64,000 nt of DNA from assembly GCF_037392515.1 (NCBI RefSeq), contig NC_090282.1, positions 35,143,054 through 35,207,053 of the forward strand, written 5' to 3'. The notes beneath the pieces were generated by a model that made no database searches, had not been told where the DNA came from, and saw only the letters and a program-made list of their open reading frames with translations. This document shows, in pieces, positions 35,801 through 48,175 of this stretch (position 1 is its first letter; every line of letters starts with the position of its first letter). A program made the translations under genes and the position numbers. The DNA comes from Haliotis asinina (lineage: Eukaryota; Mollusca; Gastropoda; Lepetellida; Haliotidae).

Positions 35801-38101
35801 GCAAGAATATTTTCCGTCAAACAAATATAATTTATATGTAGGCAGTGAAAGGATATTCATCTCACTTAATGTTATGAAGATCAAATTATCACTCTTGCTA
35901 AGGCACAGTTTGTTTTCATATATCAGCCTTTACCATATATTTTACTCATTTACATCCATCTTGTACATGTTTTCCTTATTTGTGTCAGTTTTATCTGACC
36001 ACTGTTAGCATTTCAACAACATTTTATAGCTTTCATGAAAATTCAGGTAGCTTGAAATTATCGTAAACGAGGACGTCTGATGCTTTATGGGAACTTTTCC
36101 TGTCATTTATGTAGTCTTGAGTGCATGCGGAGAAAACGTTGACTGGTACAGGATTTACTTGTAGACGTGTTGTTTGTCTTAGGTCAACATGTTCAATGTA
36201 ATGTAAGGCTGAACCACAAAGATCTGTGCTTCTGAATCTTGGTTTACTTTACTATAATGAGATAATGCAACTTTCTCAAGTTGTAATATTTTTGGGGAAT
36301 TGAAAGCATGTGAGCAGCTGTGTGTTGCCATGGTACTTTTTCTTTTGCAAATTGGAGTTACCTGCCCTTCAGTTTCAGATTCGAGACAATAGGTTAAACA
36401 TGTGTTTGTGTTGAGTGGGGTCATGGTTTGTAGTCAGGGGAGACATAGACATGAGACTTGTTTGTGTGATTTCAGACAACTGATATAAATGTCAGAATTA
36501 GAATCATAATCATATTTTTGAAATTGTGTCATTATTATCATGTTGTCATACTGAGAAACAACAGAGCTAGTTAGACCTTAGAGCTTAGTTAGAAATGGAT
36601 GTAATGACTTAAAATCAACAGTATTCAGTGTAGAGTTGATATACATGTATTTCTGACAATATGATAAATTTTGCTTCAGTGCCAGTTGACATGGTCTGTG
36701 TGAAATGTAAAAACTTTCGCAAGTGGGGATTCCCACAAATCCATTTGAACGTCTAATATTTCAAAAGTTTATTAATTTTCATTATGTTTGAAATGACATG
36801 AAAATAAGAATGTTTCTCTTGAAAACAAGTTTTTGTTTATGTCGACCCAGTTATTTTGTGAAGAAAAACAAGAAAAATCCCATATGTGTTGAAGTAGATT
36901 ATTCGATAACCACCTGATGTCTCTGCTGATCAATGGGGCTCTAGTACACTCCAGATCTCATCTTGTAATCAATAAGACCTGTTGTCCAACCCTGATGCAC
37001 TGCTACAGCAGTCTTTGTGCTGAATTGGAACATGTAGAATCACGCTGATTTATAACCAACGATCCCATCTGTCAGTGTTTCTTGAATGTTTCCAATTTGG
37101 CTGATATGCCTGGGTTTTTGAAGTCTTTTTGTCTGTTACAGACTCCATCATATGCTAATGGAGGTGTTCAGATGGGCAGTATGCATATCTGTTGTTAAAG
37201 GTGCAGCATCTGATTTTTCAAGAAAATTTACACTACTTGATTTTAAAGCCACAATGTCACCTATTTTGGACAATATGTTAGCCTATATTATACATGTTGG
37301 GACATATGCACTACTTCTATTGATTCAGTAGAAGATTTATCATCCCTTTCTACTTCCATGAAATCATAATGGAGACTTCAAGACAAACAGAGAATACTTG
37401 ACAATTATATGGAACGTAAACAGTTGCTTCGTACATCGAAAACTTTCACATATGGTTTGTCGATGTTTGTTGAACTGGTTTCAGTGACAGGTTGTGCGTA
37501 GGATATTTGTAAAGAACACTCGAAGGGACACAAGGGGTTGCGAGAAATAGTGTTCATCTGGTTGAGTCGATTTAATGCAACATTGCTTTAATTCTCATTT
37601 GAACTTTTTCTTTCAAATTTGTAATCTGAATGCTTAGTTTATTTTGGGATAAATGTGCATGGTAGCATCCCTGATGGCTGATAGTAAGTATTTTTGAGAG
37701 AAATGCATTATGTATTTTGTGAGAATCTTGTGCGAATACGTTATCTATTTTTAGAGAATTGTGTTTTTTAAGTGTCATCACTTGTCAGAAGTTTCACAGT
37801 ATTCCCATTACAGTTTTTTGCTTAAACTGCACTGGCAGTGAACTCAAGTGATTATGTGGTATGAAGACAATAAAAACGTTTGAACATTACATGTTCCTTT
37901 TGCGAAATGTGCTCTTTGAACCATGTTTCTTACCTCTATTTTGTTCTGATCATTCAAAAGGTTTCTTTTCCAGAAAGTGTTCGTTGACGATTTCAGTGAA
38001 ATGTTATCATCTAAACTGTCAAAGCATTCAGAGCCATAACGAAAGTATAATGTGTATTTAGCTGTCCTGTATTTCTCTCTCCAATGTGGGAATATTTAGG
38101 A

Positions 38102-38228
38102 GATAAACATCACGTGTTGGCCAATTTCCGGGTGTTATTGAGTATTTGAAGCACGGGAATGCATTTGGAACCGACGTGCTTCAAATACTCAATAACACCC
38201 GGAAATTGGCCAACACGTGATGTTTATC
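38102..38228. repeat. perfect palindrome, two 54-bp arms around a 19-bp centre
   Basis: 38102-38155 and 38175-38228 are exact reverse complements by eye; the centre is ggaatgcatttggaaccga. The arms contain cacgtg and a ccaat motif (ttggccaatttccggg). The match stops abruptly at both outer ends. No target duplication is obvious. Confidence 0.93.
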
Positions 38229-39152
38229 GACATTGTAAACACAAAAGTAAACCAAAGGGTTTTACTGTCTGCACTCGTTTACATTGAGTACGGGTACAGC
38301 AGTGAAGTGTCATCAGCAGGCCGTTTCAGCTGGTTCCCATGGTAGCGTCTGGAGTTGCTCATTTGTGACGTCATTCCGACTTTACGTCACAATATGATTT
38401 GAATGACGTCACCACTGTTGATGACTCACACCAAAACACCTTGTTTGCGAGGTCAATACGCAGTGAATAGTCTCGCAGTTTCCGGGAATCTAATACCATT
38501 TGATCATGTTTTTCAACCAATCAGATTACAGAACACTGTGACAATTTCACTTAATATGCTGTTACATAGGTCCATTAGGGTTTCACAGTTATCTTGGAAA
38601 TCGGCCAAAAACTCACTGCTGATTGTGAGCCATAAGCAACATATACAGAGAATTGCATGAGGTTGAGAAGAAGATATTGATAACTTGAAACAAAAATGTT
38701 CCCACTTTAGCCTTGAAGAGCATAGGAGTGCACTTGCCACCACTATGACGATCATGTTTGTGATTACATATTACAGCTGTCTGTCCCTTGGGTGTCTTCT
38801 CTAGACACTACAAGTGACTTATAAAAGTAGCAGTGATGTAATGTAGATGAAAAAAGGATCTGTGTAATGTGAATCCTTTGTCTATCCATCTTTTGTTTGA
38901 ATATTTAACAAAAAATCTGAAGTTCATTTCTTTTAAGCTACAACAAAATGTAAACAAATGTTGTTTCTGTATGGATTTTTCTGTCATAAAAGTTTTGTAG
39001 ATCATAAACAAAACATGTGTAGACATAATGGATGTATAATGCTGAAATCCTTATTGAATTACACTTCTAACCAAATGGCCTACGTTAAAGTGATCCAGAG
39101 TTTTGCCCCTTGTATATATTCCTGCTTACATCTGCAGTTTTGATGCTAGAGT

Positions 39153-39217
39153 GGAAATTCAGACAGTCACACACAGACAGACAGGCGGGCAGACAGACAG
39201 ACAGACAGACAGACAGA
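39153..39217 (+). repeat. (CAGA)n microsatellite
   Basis: Starts irregularly (cagtcacacacagacagaca), then ten or so cagA units interrupted by ggcgggcag, followed by tttattcaatattg. Confidence 0.85.
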
Positions 39218-39530
39218 TTTATTCAATATTGTGGGTCTGACGACCTTTAATACAATTGACAGATACAATATTTTACAATGCCACATGTTCTTTTCATGTA
39301 TACTGTTGAAACAGGTGTTTTAAAACAGAGCAACTGCTTTAGCAACATTTGAATCATTAGAGTTCAATACGTTTATCATACTTTGTTCACATTTAGAGCA
39401 GAGGCATGGCATTCAGCTGTGGCAAGTACTTTTGCCGAATTTCATTTTATTTTATACATGATTGACATCAGCATGACATAAAAAAATGTTACACACCACA
39501 CAAATGCATTTTATGAGATATCAAACAGAT

Positions 39531-41321
39531 CAGGGCTCACTTGCACAAAACAATCTTACTGCCACAATTATTGTAAATCCTTAAGATTGCGATCTTAGAC
39601 TTTGACTTCAATCGCCATCCACTTGCACAAGGTGATTGTGGACTAAGATCATTGTAAGTTGCAATTAAAACTAACAATTGGTCAGAACCAGTTGTAAGGA
39701 GCTAAGATCCTCGTATTCTGTAGCAAAATGGCATTCTAGTTGGTGTCAGTGTCATGCAAATAATTAGCTTTACATTTGGAGATTCCTTTTATATTACAAA
39801 CTGTATGATTTTCCTCTATGCCTCAACAACACGAAGAATGCAACATCGATTTAACGTCAGAAATATCATTATTTGTGGTAGTGAACAAAATCATTATCGA
39901 GTGGACATCATAAAGTACAATTCTCACCCAATTCAGTGTTGGAAAAAGTATGCACACCATACCTTTTTGATAAACGAGGAAAGGATAGTAACGATAGGTG
40001 TCTGCATGCAATGAACAGTGGCCATGACCTTTTCAATAACTCAAGGGCAGCTAATCTTAGTTTTTGCACAAGATTGGAGTGGTTGCCCTTTGCATATCGT
40101 GCCAATGCCATAAAATCTGTCATGCCCAAATACAATGTATGTTGGTTGTGTTGTGACATTGCAGACCTCCACATATGTTTCTTTTCGGTCAATGATTTTG
40201 TCTTAGTTTATCATTAAAATAATCTACAATTCGATAACATGCAAAATTATGTTTCTTTCTAATTCCAAAATCTTAAGTTAAATCTGATGAGAGACAAGAG
40301 TTGTAATCTGTGCATTTTAAATGTAATACAAGTATTCTTCAAACAGGAAAAATGCACTTGCTGAGGTATGTGAAATTTGCATAAAAACAAAAAAAAAATA
40401 ATTATCAACAACATAGCCTAAAGTAATTAACATATTGTGGATAAGTATTTAACAACACATGCAACACACTCACAGAATAATATCGTTTTCATATTTCCGT
40501 CATGCATTTTCCACAACACTCCCACAGTCATGTCACCCTTTCATATCTTTACAAATCTAATGCTTATGGAGTATATTTGGGATTTTACTCCAAATATCAC
40601 CAACCAGATGCCAAACTATGTTTCACTGACAGCGATTGGCAAGTCATGGTATATTTAGGTGTTATATATCATAAGGAAAATTTTTCTATAAGTTATTTTC
40701 AGGTCAATAGCTAGGTCAATAACTCAAGACCCATTGTTAATGTATTTGTTTGTATTTCAATATTTTCATAAAACATGATATTTCTAACATTCTTAGTTAT
40801 AAATCAAATAAGAATGTAGAAAAATTTGAGAATAACCCCCGAGGTACGAGTGATTATATATGTTACCTTCCACGTTATCAATTCCTTCTTCCACATTATC
40901 AATTCCTTCTTCCACATTATCAATTCCTTCTACCACATTATCATTTCCTTTAAAGATTTGTGGGTTTGTTTTTTTAGTTCTTTTTTTCTTTGTTTTGTTT
41001 TGTTTTGTTTTGTTTTCATGAAACTTCTGCAAGGTGCGATTAAGGAAGGAATGTCAGTTGTGTGCAGTAACCAGTACCATGATCTATTTGCGCTGCATGC
41101 CATGCGCACTTGCAGACAGCTGTAAACAGGAGTCAAGTCGAGAAATTTCTCCCTCCAACGTTGAAGAGTTTGATCTTAGTTAAGATCGCAATCTTAAATC
41201 CATGTTGTCTTAAGATCGTCTATGTGCAAGTGGATTAGGGCAATTGTATGGTGATTGGAATGTTGATTGTAGGGGCCTAAGACTGATTGTAACTAAGATT
41301 GCTCTGTGCAAGCGGGCCCTG
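39531..41321. mobile_element. DNA transposon with terminal inverted repeats, superfamily unsure
   Basis: Left end cagggctcacttgcacaaaa is matched at the right end (41302-41321) by cagggcccgcttgcacagag in reverse complement. Similarity continues inwards through caatctta and then in pieces for about 130 bp. Each flank inside has ccacttgcac and a palindrome (taagattgcgatctta left, taagatcgcaatctta right). Both edges have AT (cagat|cagggc, ccctg|atatc), compatible with a 2-bp AT duplication as in ISL2EU-type elements, but this is weak. Length 1,791 bp. Only short frames remain (up to about 94 codons), none of which I can assign. Confidence 0.78.
40868..40950 (+). repeat. 21-bp tandem repeat inside the 39531-41321 element
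   Basis: Four copies of a unit like cacattatcaattccttctt, the last two altered (taccacattatcatttcc). A (ttttg)n tract follows at about 40990-41018. Confidence 0.85.
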
Positions 41322-41617
41322 ATATCAGCTAACATTTTCTTAACTTATAGTTACTAAACTTATCTGAGTACATTTGTCATATTTAATCATGTGCTGCATA
41401 AAATGACTAAAATAATCTCTTTATGATGTTTATGCAAAACAAACCTTGAACATTGTAAGCATTGTTTGCCTTCTGAGTAGTTCAGCATTTGCAAGCATTT
41501 TAGCTGCAAAGATAAGGAACTAATTCCTAACAACTACTATGTAATTCCATAGTTTAAGGTAGGTTTACTTGCAAGGAACAACAACTCACAAGCGATGTCT
41601 GTAGAGTCATTTAGAAG

Positions 41618-41775
41618 TTGTTGTAGACGACCAAGATAGTTCTTGGATTAGGCTTCTGCATTCTTTTCAACACAACATTGTGGGACCATTACAGATTGTG
41701 ATGAAGTGATCTGTAATGGTCCCGAAACGTTGTGTGGAAAAGAATAACGTCTTGGTCACCTACAAGTCACATGTA
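41618..41775. repeat. imperfect hairpin about 150 bp long
   Basis: Core arms 41661-41696 and 41709-41744 match over 36 positions with about five mismatches, including an exact 15-bp run (gggaccattacagat / atctgtaatggtccc). Weaker pairing extends outwards (ttgtagacgaccaagata on the left, cttggtcacctacaa on the right). It lies 300 bp outside the transposon ending at 41321. Confidence 0.8.
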
Positions 41776-42565
41776 CTGTTTGCTTTTATAAGATTTCTAA
41801 AAAAGTTTCTCAAGAAAATTACTTCCCATTTAGAAGCTTGAAATGTTTTTTGTGATGTATCTCAGACAGAACAAAATTTGAAATCAGTAATTTTTGTTTC
41901 CAAGTTTATCCATAGCACAAATTGTAGATATGGCGAGATCCATCTGCTGTGATCCACTCTATAAGCCCATAATATTGCATGCTGGGATTGAAGCTTAGAG
42001 ATTTGCTGCAGTATTTTTTTTGTTTCCTATAGTTATTGCACCTGCGACAAACATCTTAGAGAAGACAACAGATCTTTACATTAAAGGGATCGTTTGCTGA
42101 TTTTTGTTAGTTTGATTCTTATCAGTTTCAGGTTTTTATGCTTTAACTACATATCCTCCAATCAAACTTCTTGACTGATTCCTTCATTTTGATTTACTCT
42201 AAACAACCAGTGATAAAACTGTAATAAGGTCAGAGAACGAGTTGACCTTAATGAATACAAATTAATTTTGCATGAAAGGGAAACAGCAAATAAATCTAGT
42301 AAATCCATATCATTCTTCCTTCCCCTATCAACAGAATAGAAACAGACACTGGGTGATTTACTAGAGACTTTCAGGTTAGTCCGCTGTGGGACTTTATATT
42401 GCTGAATCCAGTGAAGACTGAATTAATAGGTATGTGGGCTGTAGAGAATAACCTATCAGATATAAAGAATTTTCTGTCCTTTGTGGTCTTGACTGTATCT
42501 CAAATGATGAGACCTATAGTATTTATTCATGACAGTCACATATTCCCTCAGTCTGATCTTTTACT

Positions 42566-42815
42566 AGTGAGTGAGTTTAGCTTTACACTGCTCTCAGCAA
42601 TATGCCAGCTATATGGAAAATAAATGAGTCTGGAGCAGACAGTCCAGTGATAAACAGCATGAGCATCGATCTGCACAATTGGGAACTGATGACATATGTC
42701 AATGAAGTTAGTGAGTCTGACCACCCCCGATCCCGTTAACTGCCCCCTACAACTATCATAGTCACCATCTGTGGCAAGCATGGGTTGCTGAAGACCTATT
42801 GTAGTATTACTACAC
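42566..42815 (-). mobile_element. dispersed gastropod repeat, second family, antisense
   Basis: Plus strand reads agtgagtttagctttacact, gccagctatatgg, gcatgagcatcgatctgcac, gtgagtctgaccacccccga, gcaagcatgggttgctgaag: the reverse complement of the 31985 and 57178 copies. Confidence 0.82.
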
Positions 42816-43089
42816 TGGATTTTTTAGCATGCTAGTCATATTGATTATTAGTGGGTAGATAAGGTTGTGTTAGAAGGACAACGCACATATACTGACAATT
42901 GAAAGCACTGCGCCATATTTTCTCATAAACCAAACACCAGTTTTGAAGTATTGATGCTGTTATGATGTTTTGATTGAAATGTTGTCGCATGTTGTGCATA
43001 ATATGGCGTGGTATATATACCCCATTAGCTAGTTGATGTGGTCCTTAAATGGACAGAATGATCACACTGTAGGGACTTGAGGTAGACCA

Positions 43090-43470
43090 GTGTTAGAGTC
43101 CATTTGAGTCAAAATCTCCCCAATGAATTGCTTTCTAACTCAAAAACAAATAATCGTACATGACTCAAATGAACACCCAAGTAAATAAGAAAAACACACA
43201 AACTGTTGAGAAGTTTGTGATAATTTTTGTCAACAAAATATGAAAGTTGTGTAACAAACCATCATTATTTTCATTTGATACAGCAAGATTTGTAACAAGG
43301 TCGTATGAACAGCTCAGGTAACAGCCAGGTAAACACGTGCAAATTTGATTTCATTGGTAACGGATGGTGTCAAAAGTTATCACTCTGTAAGTTACATCAT
43401 TTGCGATTATTTGTTTTTGAGTTAGAATACAATTCATTTGGGAGATTTTGACTCAAATTTACTGTAACAC
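43090..43470. mobile_element. MITE-like element with about 75-bp inverted repeats
   Basis: Left arm begins gtgttagagtccatttgagt; the reverse complement of the right end begins gtgttacagtaaatttgagt. The arms continue to match through caaaatctccc, aatgaattg and taactcaaaaacaaataatc. Length 381 bp, no coding capacity. A related fragment (gcaattcattggggagattt) is at 49502-49530. No target duplication could be fixed. Confidence 0.82.
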
Positions 43471-43682
43471 AATGCCAACATCACACCAGTCACATCGTAT
43501 GTTGTAACTCATATGGGACTGTATTATCGCACGGATTATTACACATTCCCTTGGATTGTAACATAAACCTCCCTTGGCTTAGGATTATTACATGTTTTGA
43601 AAACTGAGGGAACTTTGTCTTGCTATTATTGATTGCGATGGTAAAATATCACATTTTCAATAACTTCCAACATACAGTGTTG

Positions 43683-43747
43683 ATGTCTGGTTTCGAACCC
43701 GAATCCGTTAACTAACTTGGCCGTTTTATCCACTAGCCTATGAAGGA
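43683..43747 (-). repeat. tRNA-like fragment, antisense
   Basis: On the minus strand, aggctagtggataaaacggc and then ggattcgggttcgaaaccag resemble A and B boxes. It does not fold as a full tRNA and lacks a SINE body next to it; probably a SINE head or tRNA-derived pseudogene. Confidence 0.45.
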
Positions 43748-44165
43748 TCACTGTGAAGAATGAGATTGTTTGTCAGCAGGAATTGTTTGTCCTTACAAGA
43801 CGGGTAGTGTGCGCAGGGCATGTGCAGAGCACGTGCATTACGTGTGCAAGTCAAGATGTCAGTTGCCAGAGTGATTTCAGTTGATTTCAACAGTAAATAC
43901 CGAAGATTAAAATTATGTCTGAAGTATGTCTTACGTCAGCTTGAATACAACTGCAACCCAAGTAACTGAAGATAAACAGTAACTGTCACCCCCTATGTTT
44001 ATCTTTCGGGTTGCGGGATTTTAAATCACATAAAAACCCTGTGGCATCTTTTATCTTACACTTTAGTGTGCCCTGCATTGATACTGCTCAAGTATTGTGA
44101 AAAGAGGAATTACAAGCTCACTCACTGTGGAGTGAAGTGTAAATATTATCATCTTCTTTTGTCAG

Positions 44166-44393
44166 AGTATACCAGCACCAGCACCAGCAGCAGCAGCAGC
44201 ACAACGCCTCCACCACTGACTCAACCAACAGTGTGTGAGTTTGGGATCTTGGGTGAATGTAAGCATGAGCATGAGGAGTGTGTCCTGCGAGAGGGTTCCA
44301 AGTCCCGCATGGGGTTGTGTCAGTGTGAGCAGGACTACCATCGGGACGAGAACTCCAACTGTGTAAAGGCGGACCTGGTCCTTGGAATTAAAG
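44166..44393 (+). CDS. MANSC/EGF gene, exon 3: Ser/Thr stalk and EGF-like domain
   Basis: 228 bases, phase 1 at both ends (acceptor cttcttttgtcag, donor ttaaag|gtaacc). It begins with a low-complexity stalk (EYTSTSTSSSSSTTPPPL), probably O-glycosylated, encoded partly by an agc/cag-rich run. An EGF-like module with six cysteines follows, spaced C-x7-C-x6-C-x12-C-x1-C-x11-C (CEFGILGECKHEHEECVL, then GLCQCEQDYH and NSNC). Phase 1 at both ends is typical of shuffled extracellular modules. The open frame extends upstream to 44066, but that part is intron. Confidence 0.85.
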
Positions 44394-46579
44394 GTAACCA
44401 TGTTTGATGGTCATAGGGGATGGTGGTTTGTGTAGTGTTTAAGCCACTTTATCACTCATTAACCCAATATGTTTCAGTACATGGCTATGTAATGTTTCCT
44501 GTAGACCACAAAAAGGGCAGGGTGAAGTTTCTACAGAAAAGGGCACCCTAGTTTGAAAAGGGCACAAACCACAATAAAAACCAAAACAAAAAGATCAGAT
44601 TGAGCCTCATGTATTATTAGCCTACAGTCTCCTTTGTTTTTTCTCAGGAAACTTTTCACAACAGCTTCCAAGTCGGTGTCATTGTAGGTGTCAGTGTTTA
44701 GGCTGATCATAAGATGCTTTTTACAGTTGCTGATTTTCAGTCTGTTCCTGTGCTCCGTCACAACCAGCAAGTACTGAGCAGGGCGCAGTAAAAAGGGGCA
44801 GGGCGCCAGAAAAATGGGCAGCGCCCTTCTAAAACACTCTGGAGGAAACACTACTAAGTCATTAATCATTTCATCATAAAGATATGTTCCATGTGCTATT
44901 CATGGATACTTAGAACAGACTGTGAAAAAATGCTAACATCTGTCAATACTGGACAGAATGAACAGTCCAAATCCTTTACGAAAGTGATGATGAGATTATC
45001 GGAGTAAATTCATACAGAATCCCACTCTTAGCCATGTTTAGCAGTATAGTTATGTCACAAGACAGGAGAAAACTGAAGTAACTGCAAGACAAAATATACA
45101 TGATTCTCGGTGCAGATTTTGATACAATTTGTCATAAGATGTGACCATGGGATCAATTGGTAAGGTATCTTTGCTGATACTATGACATACGTGTAGCAGT
45201 GTAGATATCTGCTGACAGTGTCAATCACTGATTTGTCTAGTCAACACTCAAATATTTACAGGCTGCTTTCCAGGCTATAGCAACAACTAAGCAGGCAAAC
45301 CAATGGCATACTCAAGAACTATGTCCTAATATGCTCTATTCTGATTCTGACTTGATGCTTATGAGCACAGCATAATGTAAAACATATTGTAGGGTCATAA
45401 ACAGAGTATTAGTATTATGTCAAACTATTGGTTTGGTCAAAATACACCCATCCCCATAGGCACCTGAGATGTCCACCAGTTGTGCAACAAGGAAGTGCAT
45501 AATTTGGATACTGATGAATTTTAATGCTGGTGTAAAGCGTAAGCATTTATCATGGAAGTTTAGTGTTACACAACGATGAAATACTGAATAATGTGAAGGA
45601 TCAGATTACTAAGTTGGATTGAAATAAACAAAAGATATATCAACAACTGAAAATAGAGAGTGAAAATTGACTGATCTTAGTTGCTCTCTACCCTACAATG
45701 TTACACATAGGTTTAGAAAGCAAAGAAACCATGAAAAGATAATGATTAAAGAATAATAGCTGAGTTCGATATTTTGTTCTTTATTGTAGATTTTACCTTT
45801 AGGGCTGAATTATTTTATGTCTATCAATATCAGTCAATGGATTGGGTTGTCCATTTTCGATTATTTACAGGTTGATATTTTATTCCCAGAATTGTTCTGA
45901 TTGAACCGTTGGCACATAGAAAATTACTGCATATAGATGGGTTTGTTTGTTTTTGTGATATTTTTATTATGCATCTTATATTTCTGTTTAAAGGAAATAA
46001 GTTGAAAATAGCTGCAAATTACAATCTTGTTCATATCAGTATCTATGATACATTTGAATGAAGTGTTGTAATTGAGAACCAAGAGAGTTATTCCCCTTCT
46101 ATCATTATTTAGACTGCATAGTGAATTTGGTTCCACTCAGAAGATTATACTTCTCATGCGGCTCATCCAGATGATCAGCAGTGACATTTGTGATTTGCAG
46201 GAAATGTTTTCAGCCTTTCAGCCATTTTATATATTGATAGGAAGTTCAATATTTACCTTAAAATTTTTTAAACTGAGATCGGAATCAAGATTTTTTGTGC
46301 CAGCCTTAATTTTTATATGTATATAACTTGAAGCTGCAGTCACTAAGAGCCTTCTGTAAGACTTTAGGAGCTTTATGTTCAGGCCAACCTTTTACTAGTC
46401 TCCCTTTCTTACATCTGCATGGTGTAATGGACGGAGTGGTCAACAGATGAATGAAAGGTTGCTTACTCCTCTAAGCTATAGTCAACAAGATGGCCAACAT
46501 AAAGTTGTAAGTGTCAAACAAAATATGATTCTATTTTGGTGCTTGAAAAGATGTTTCATTATGATTTAATGTGTTTCAG
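44394..46579 (+). other. intron of the MANSC/EGF gene (2.2 kb)
   Basis: Between phase-1 junctions. 44495-44860 has a minus-strand open frame of 112 codons flanked by gtttcct / aggaaac and several gggcgc/gggcagg motifs; part of it (VTEHRNRLKISN, HLMISLNTD) faintly resembles the C-terminal end of hAT transposases. 45838-45895 has a scrap of the second dispersed repeat family. The rest is AT-rich. Confidence 0.5.
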
Positions 46580-46614
46580 ATAAAAAGACCTCCGAAGATC
46601 ACACTGATTCATCG
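46580..46614 (+). CDS. MANSC/EGF gene, exon 4: short acidic linker
   Basis: A 35-base exon between gtgtttcag and tcg|gtaagt. With the last base of exon 3 it reads DKKTSEDHTDSS. Its entry phase (1) fits exon 3 and its exit phase (0) fits exon 5. It has no domain; the support is the strong splice signals and the phases. Confidence 0.7.
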
Positions 46615-47002
46615 GTAAGTAGTGTGCTAGTTATTTTGAAAAAGTTGATATTTTTTAAGGGAAAATAATTTTTTACAGTTTTTCATGTTAAATCTGCTGT
46701 ATCATATTTTGAATGTAAAATAAGAGTTTAAATAATCAGTGCACTGTCTATTTATCTATCACAAATGTGGGACCAAGCAATGAAATATAGCTATCTGGTG
46801 CCATCAGCAATATTGCTTGCTGTTTTTAAGCTATCTGACTGATGGGACAACCAAATAATGTAAGGATACCTTTTATACTCTTGAACAGATCAGTCCAGCT
46901 AAGTGAATATCTTACCTAAGTTACAATTTCCACTTATGTAGATTTGGATATTTGTTTGACGATGTGAACAAATGTGTTTAACACGAGTCCTGTCATCCCC
47001 AG

Positions 47003-47063
47003 ACTGGCACAACAAAGGCATCATCTAGTGGGGAGGTCAAGCCGGGGGATGATGGAAAGAAAG
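47003..47063 (+). CDS. MANSC/EGF gene, exon 5: hydrophilic linker
   Basis: 61 bases between tcatccccag and aaag|gtgagc, phase 0 in and phase 1 out, encoding TGTTKASSSGEVKPGDDGKK. It is rich in Thr, Ser, Gly and Lys and likely unstructured. The gene must continue to the right; I could not find the next exon before the window ends. Confidence 0.7.
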
Positions 47064-48175
47064 GTGAGCAAAGAACAAAGCCATTTGGATACTTTGTATA
47101 TACACACTTCCTATGTCGATCATGAAGTGCACAAGGATCAAGTTGGTATCAAGTTGGTATGAAATTCAGACTGCAGTGGGAGTGCTGGTGGATGGAAAGC
47201 TTGCGTTCAGTTAACATTTGTACATCTTGAGGTTTAGTACATTCATGTATGTGGTAGGTCATTTCAAAACTGCCTGTACGATCTTTAATACAAGATATAG
47301 GTAGAACACTGTGATGTGGCACAACAAAAACATGCTGAAATATTCTTCTTACCTCAGAATTTTATGCCCCTGACCTAAAAACTTTTTGTCTGTCCACCCA
47401 TCTGCCTGAAGACACTTTTGTTCAATCAGTAACTTACCCATAGTATTAGGAGAGGTACAGTGCAAAGGTTATGAGTGGATATTATTAATTTATGAAAAAT
47501 CATCACAAATCCTGTCTTTTGAACTCTGGAAAGATTTCATATTTGCTCAACCAATAACATTAAGGTCATATAGTGGATTGTTTTCAGAGTTGAGTAATGT
47601 TCTCTTTGCTTTTAGGAAAGTTTTATGGCAAAGTTTGAAACAGACCTAGTTTTGTCAAGAGTAACCATTATTAACTGTTATTGAGCTGATGTTTGAAATC
47701 CTGATCAAGAGTATTAGTGACACAGGTTGTGGCTCTTAAATGTTTATCAAGGCCAACAACTTATTTCCATATGAATACCTATGATGTAAAGGTTATCTTC
47801 ATCAAATTTACATTTACGTTCATGTCCATCAAAACTACCTATACCTTTGGATTTTATGAGTTATCTCCCTTACCCTTCAGTCTACATATGATTGGTAAAA
47901 TGTCAATGTAAATCAAGGGCAGGTAATTTGCAATATCAAGAACCATGGGTTGGTTTGAGCATTAAGTTATAATATAATACATGCAAAAATCCTATATTTC
48001 CATCCTGTCTGTTATTATTGGCCAACATTGTCTTAAAAAGTATTCCTTTATATGAGTCATTTTATGTGTTTGTTACATATGAAAGTGATTCATAACCTCA
48101 TTCTTATTAAACAATCTGAATCATACAATGGACTCAGTACTTATCACATTTCTTCTGATCATGGAAAGATATCTT

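Larger units (their letters stand above)
21910..44165 (+). other. large intron of the MANSC/EGF gene (22.3 kb)
   Basis: Joins two phase-1 exons. Contents I can name: antisense SINE 22190-22302; diverged direct duplication 26130-26582; SINE 27276-27440; minisatellite 29338-30490; dispersed repeat 31985-32225; antisense SINE 32766-32865; perfect palindrome 38102-38228; (cagA)n tract 39180-39217; inverted-repeat transposon 39531-41321; hairpin 41618-41775; dispersed repeat 42566-42815; MITE-like element 43090-43470; tRNA-like fragment 43683-43747. Additional phase-symmetrical exons could be hidden here. 33-38 kb and 22.3-26.1 kb are AT-rich with nothing I recognise. Confidence 0.65.

Noticed and set aside
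39908..40217. Overlapping frames on both strands (about 93-94 codons) inside the 39531-41321 element
   Set aside because: I could not match either to a transposase; they may be remnants or chance.
44531..44869. 112-codon minus-strand frame with VTEHRNRLKISN...LMISLNTD
   Set aside because: Resembles a hAT C-terminal end only faintly, and the rest is repeat-like; not strong enough to list as a gene or pseudogene.
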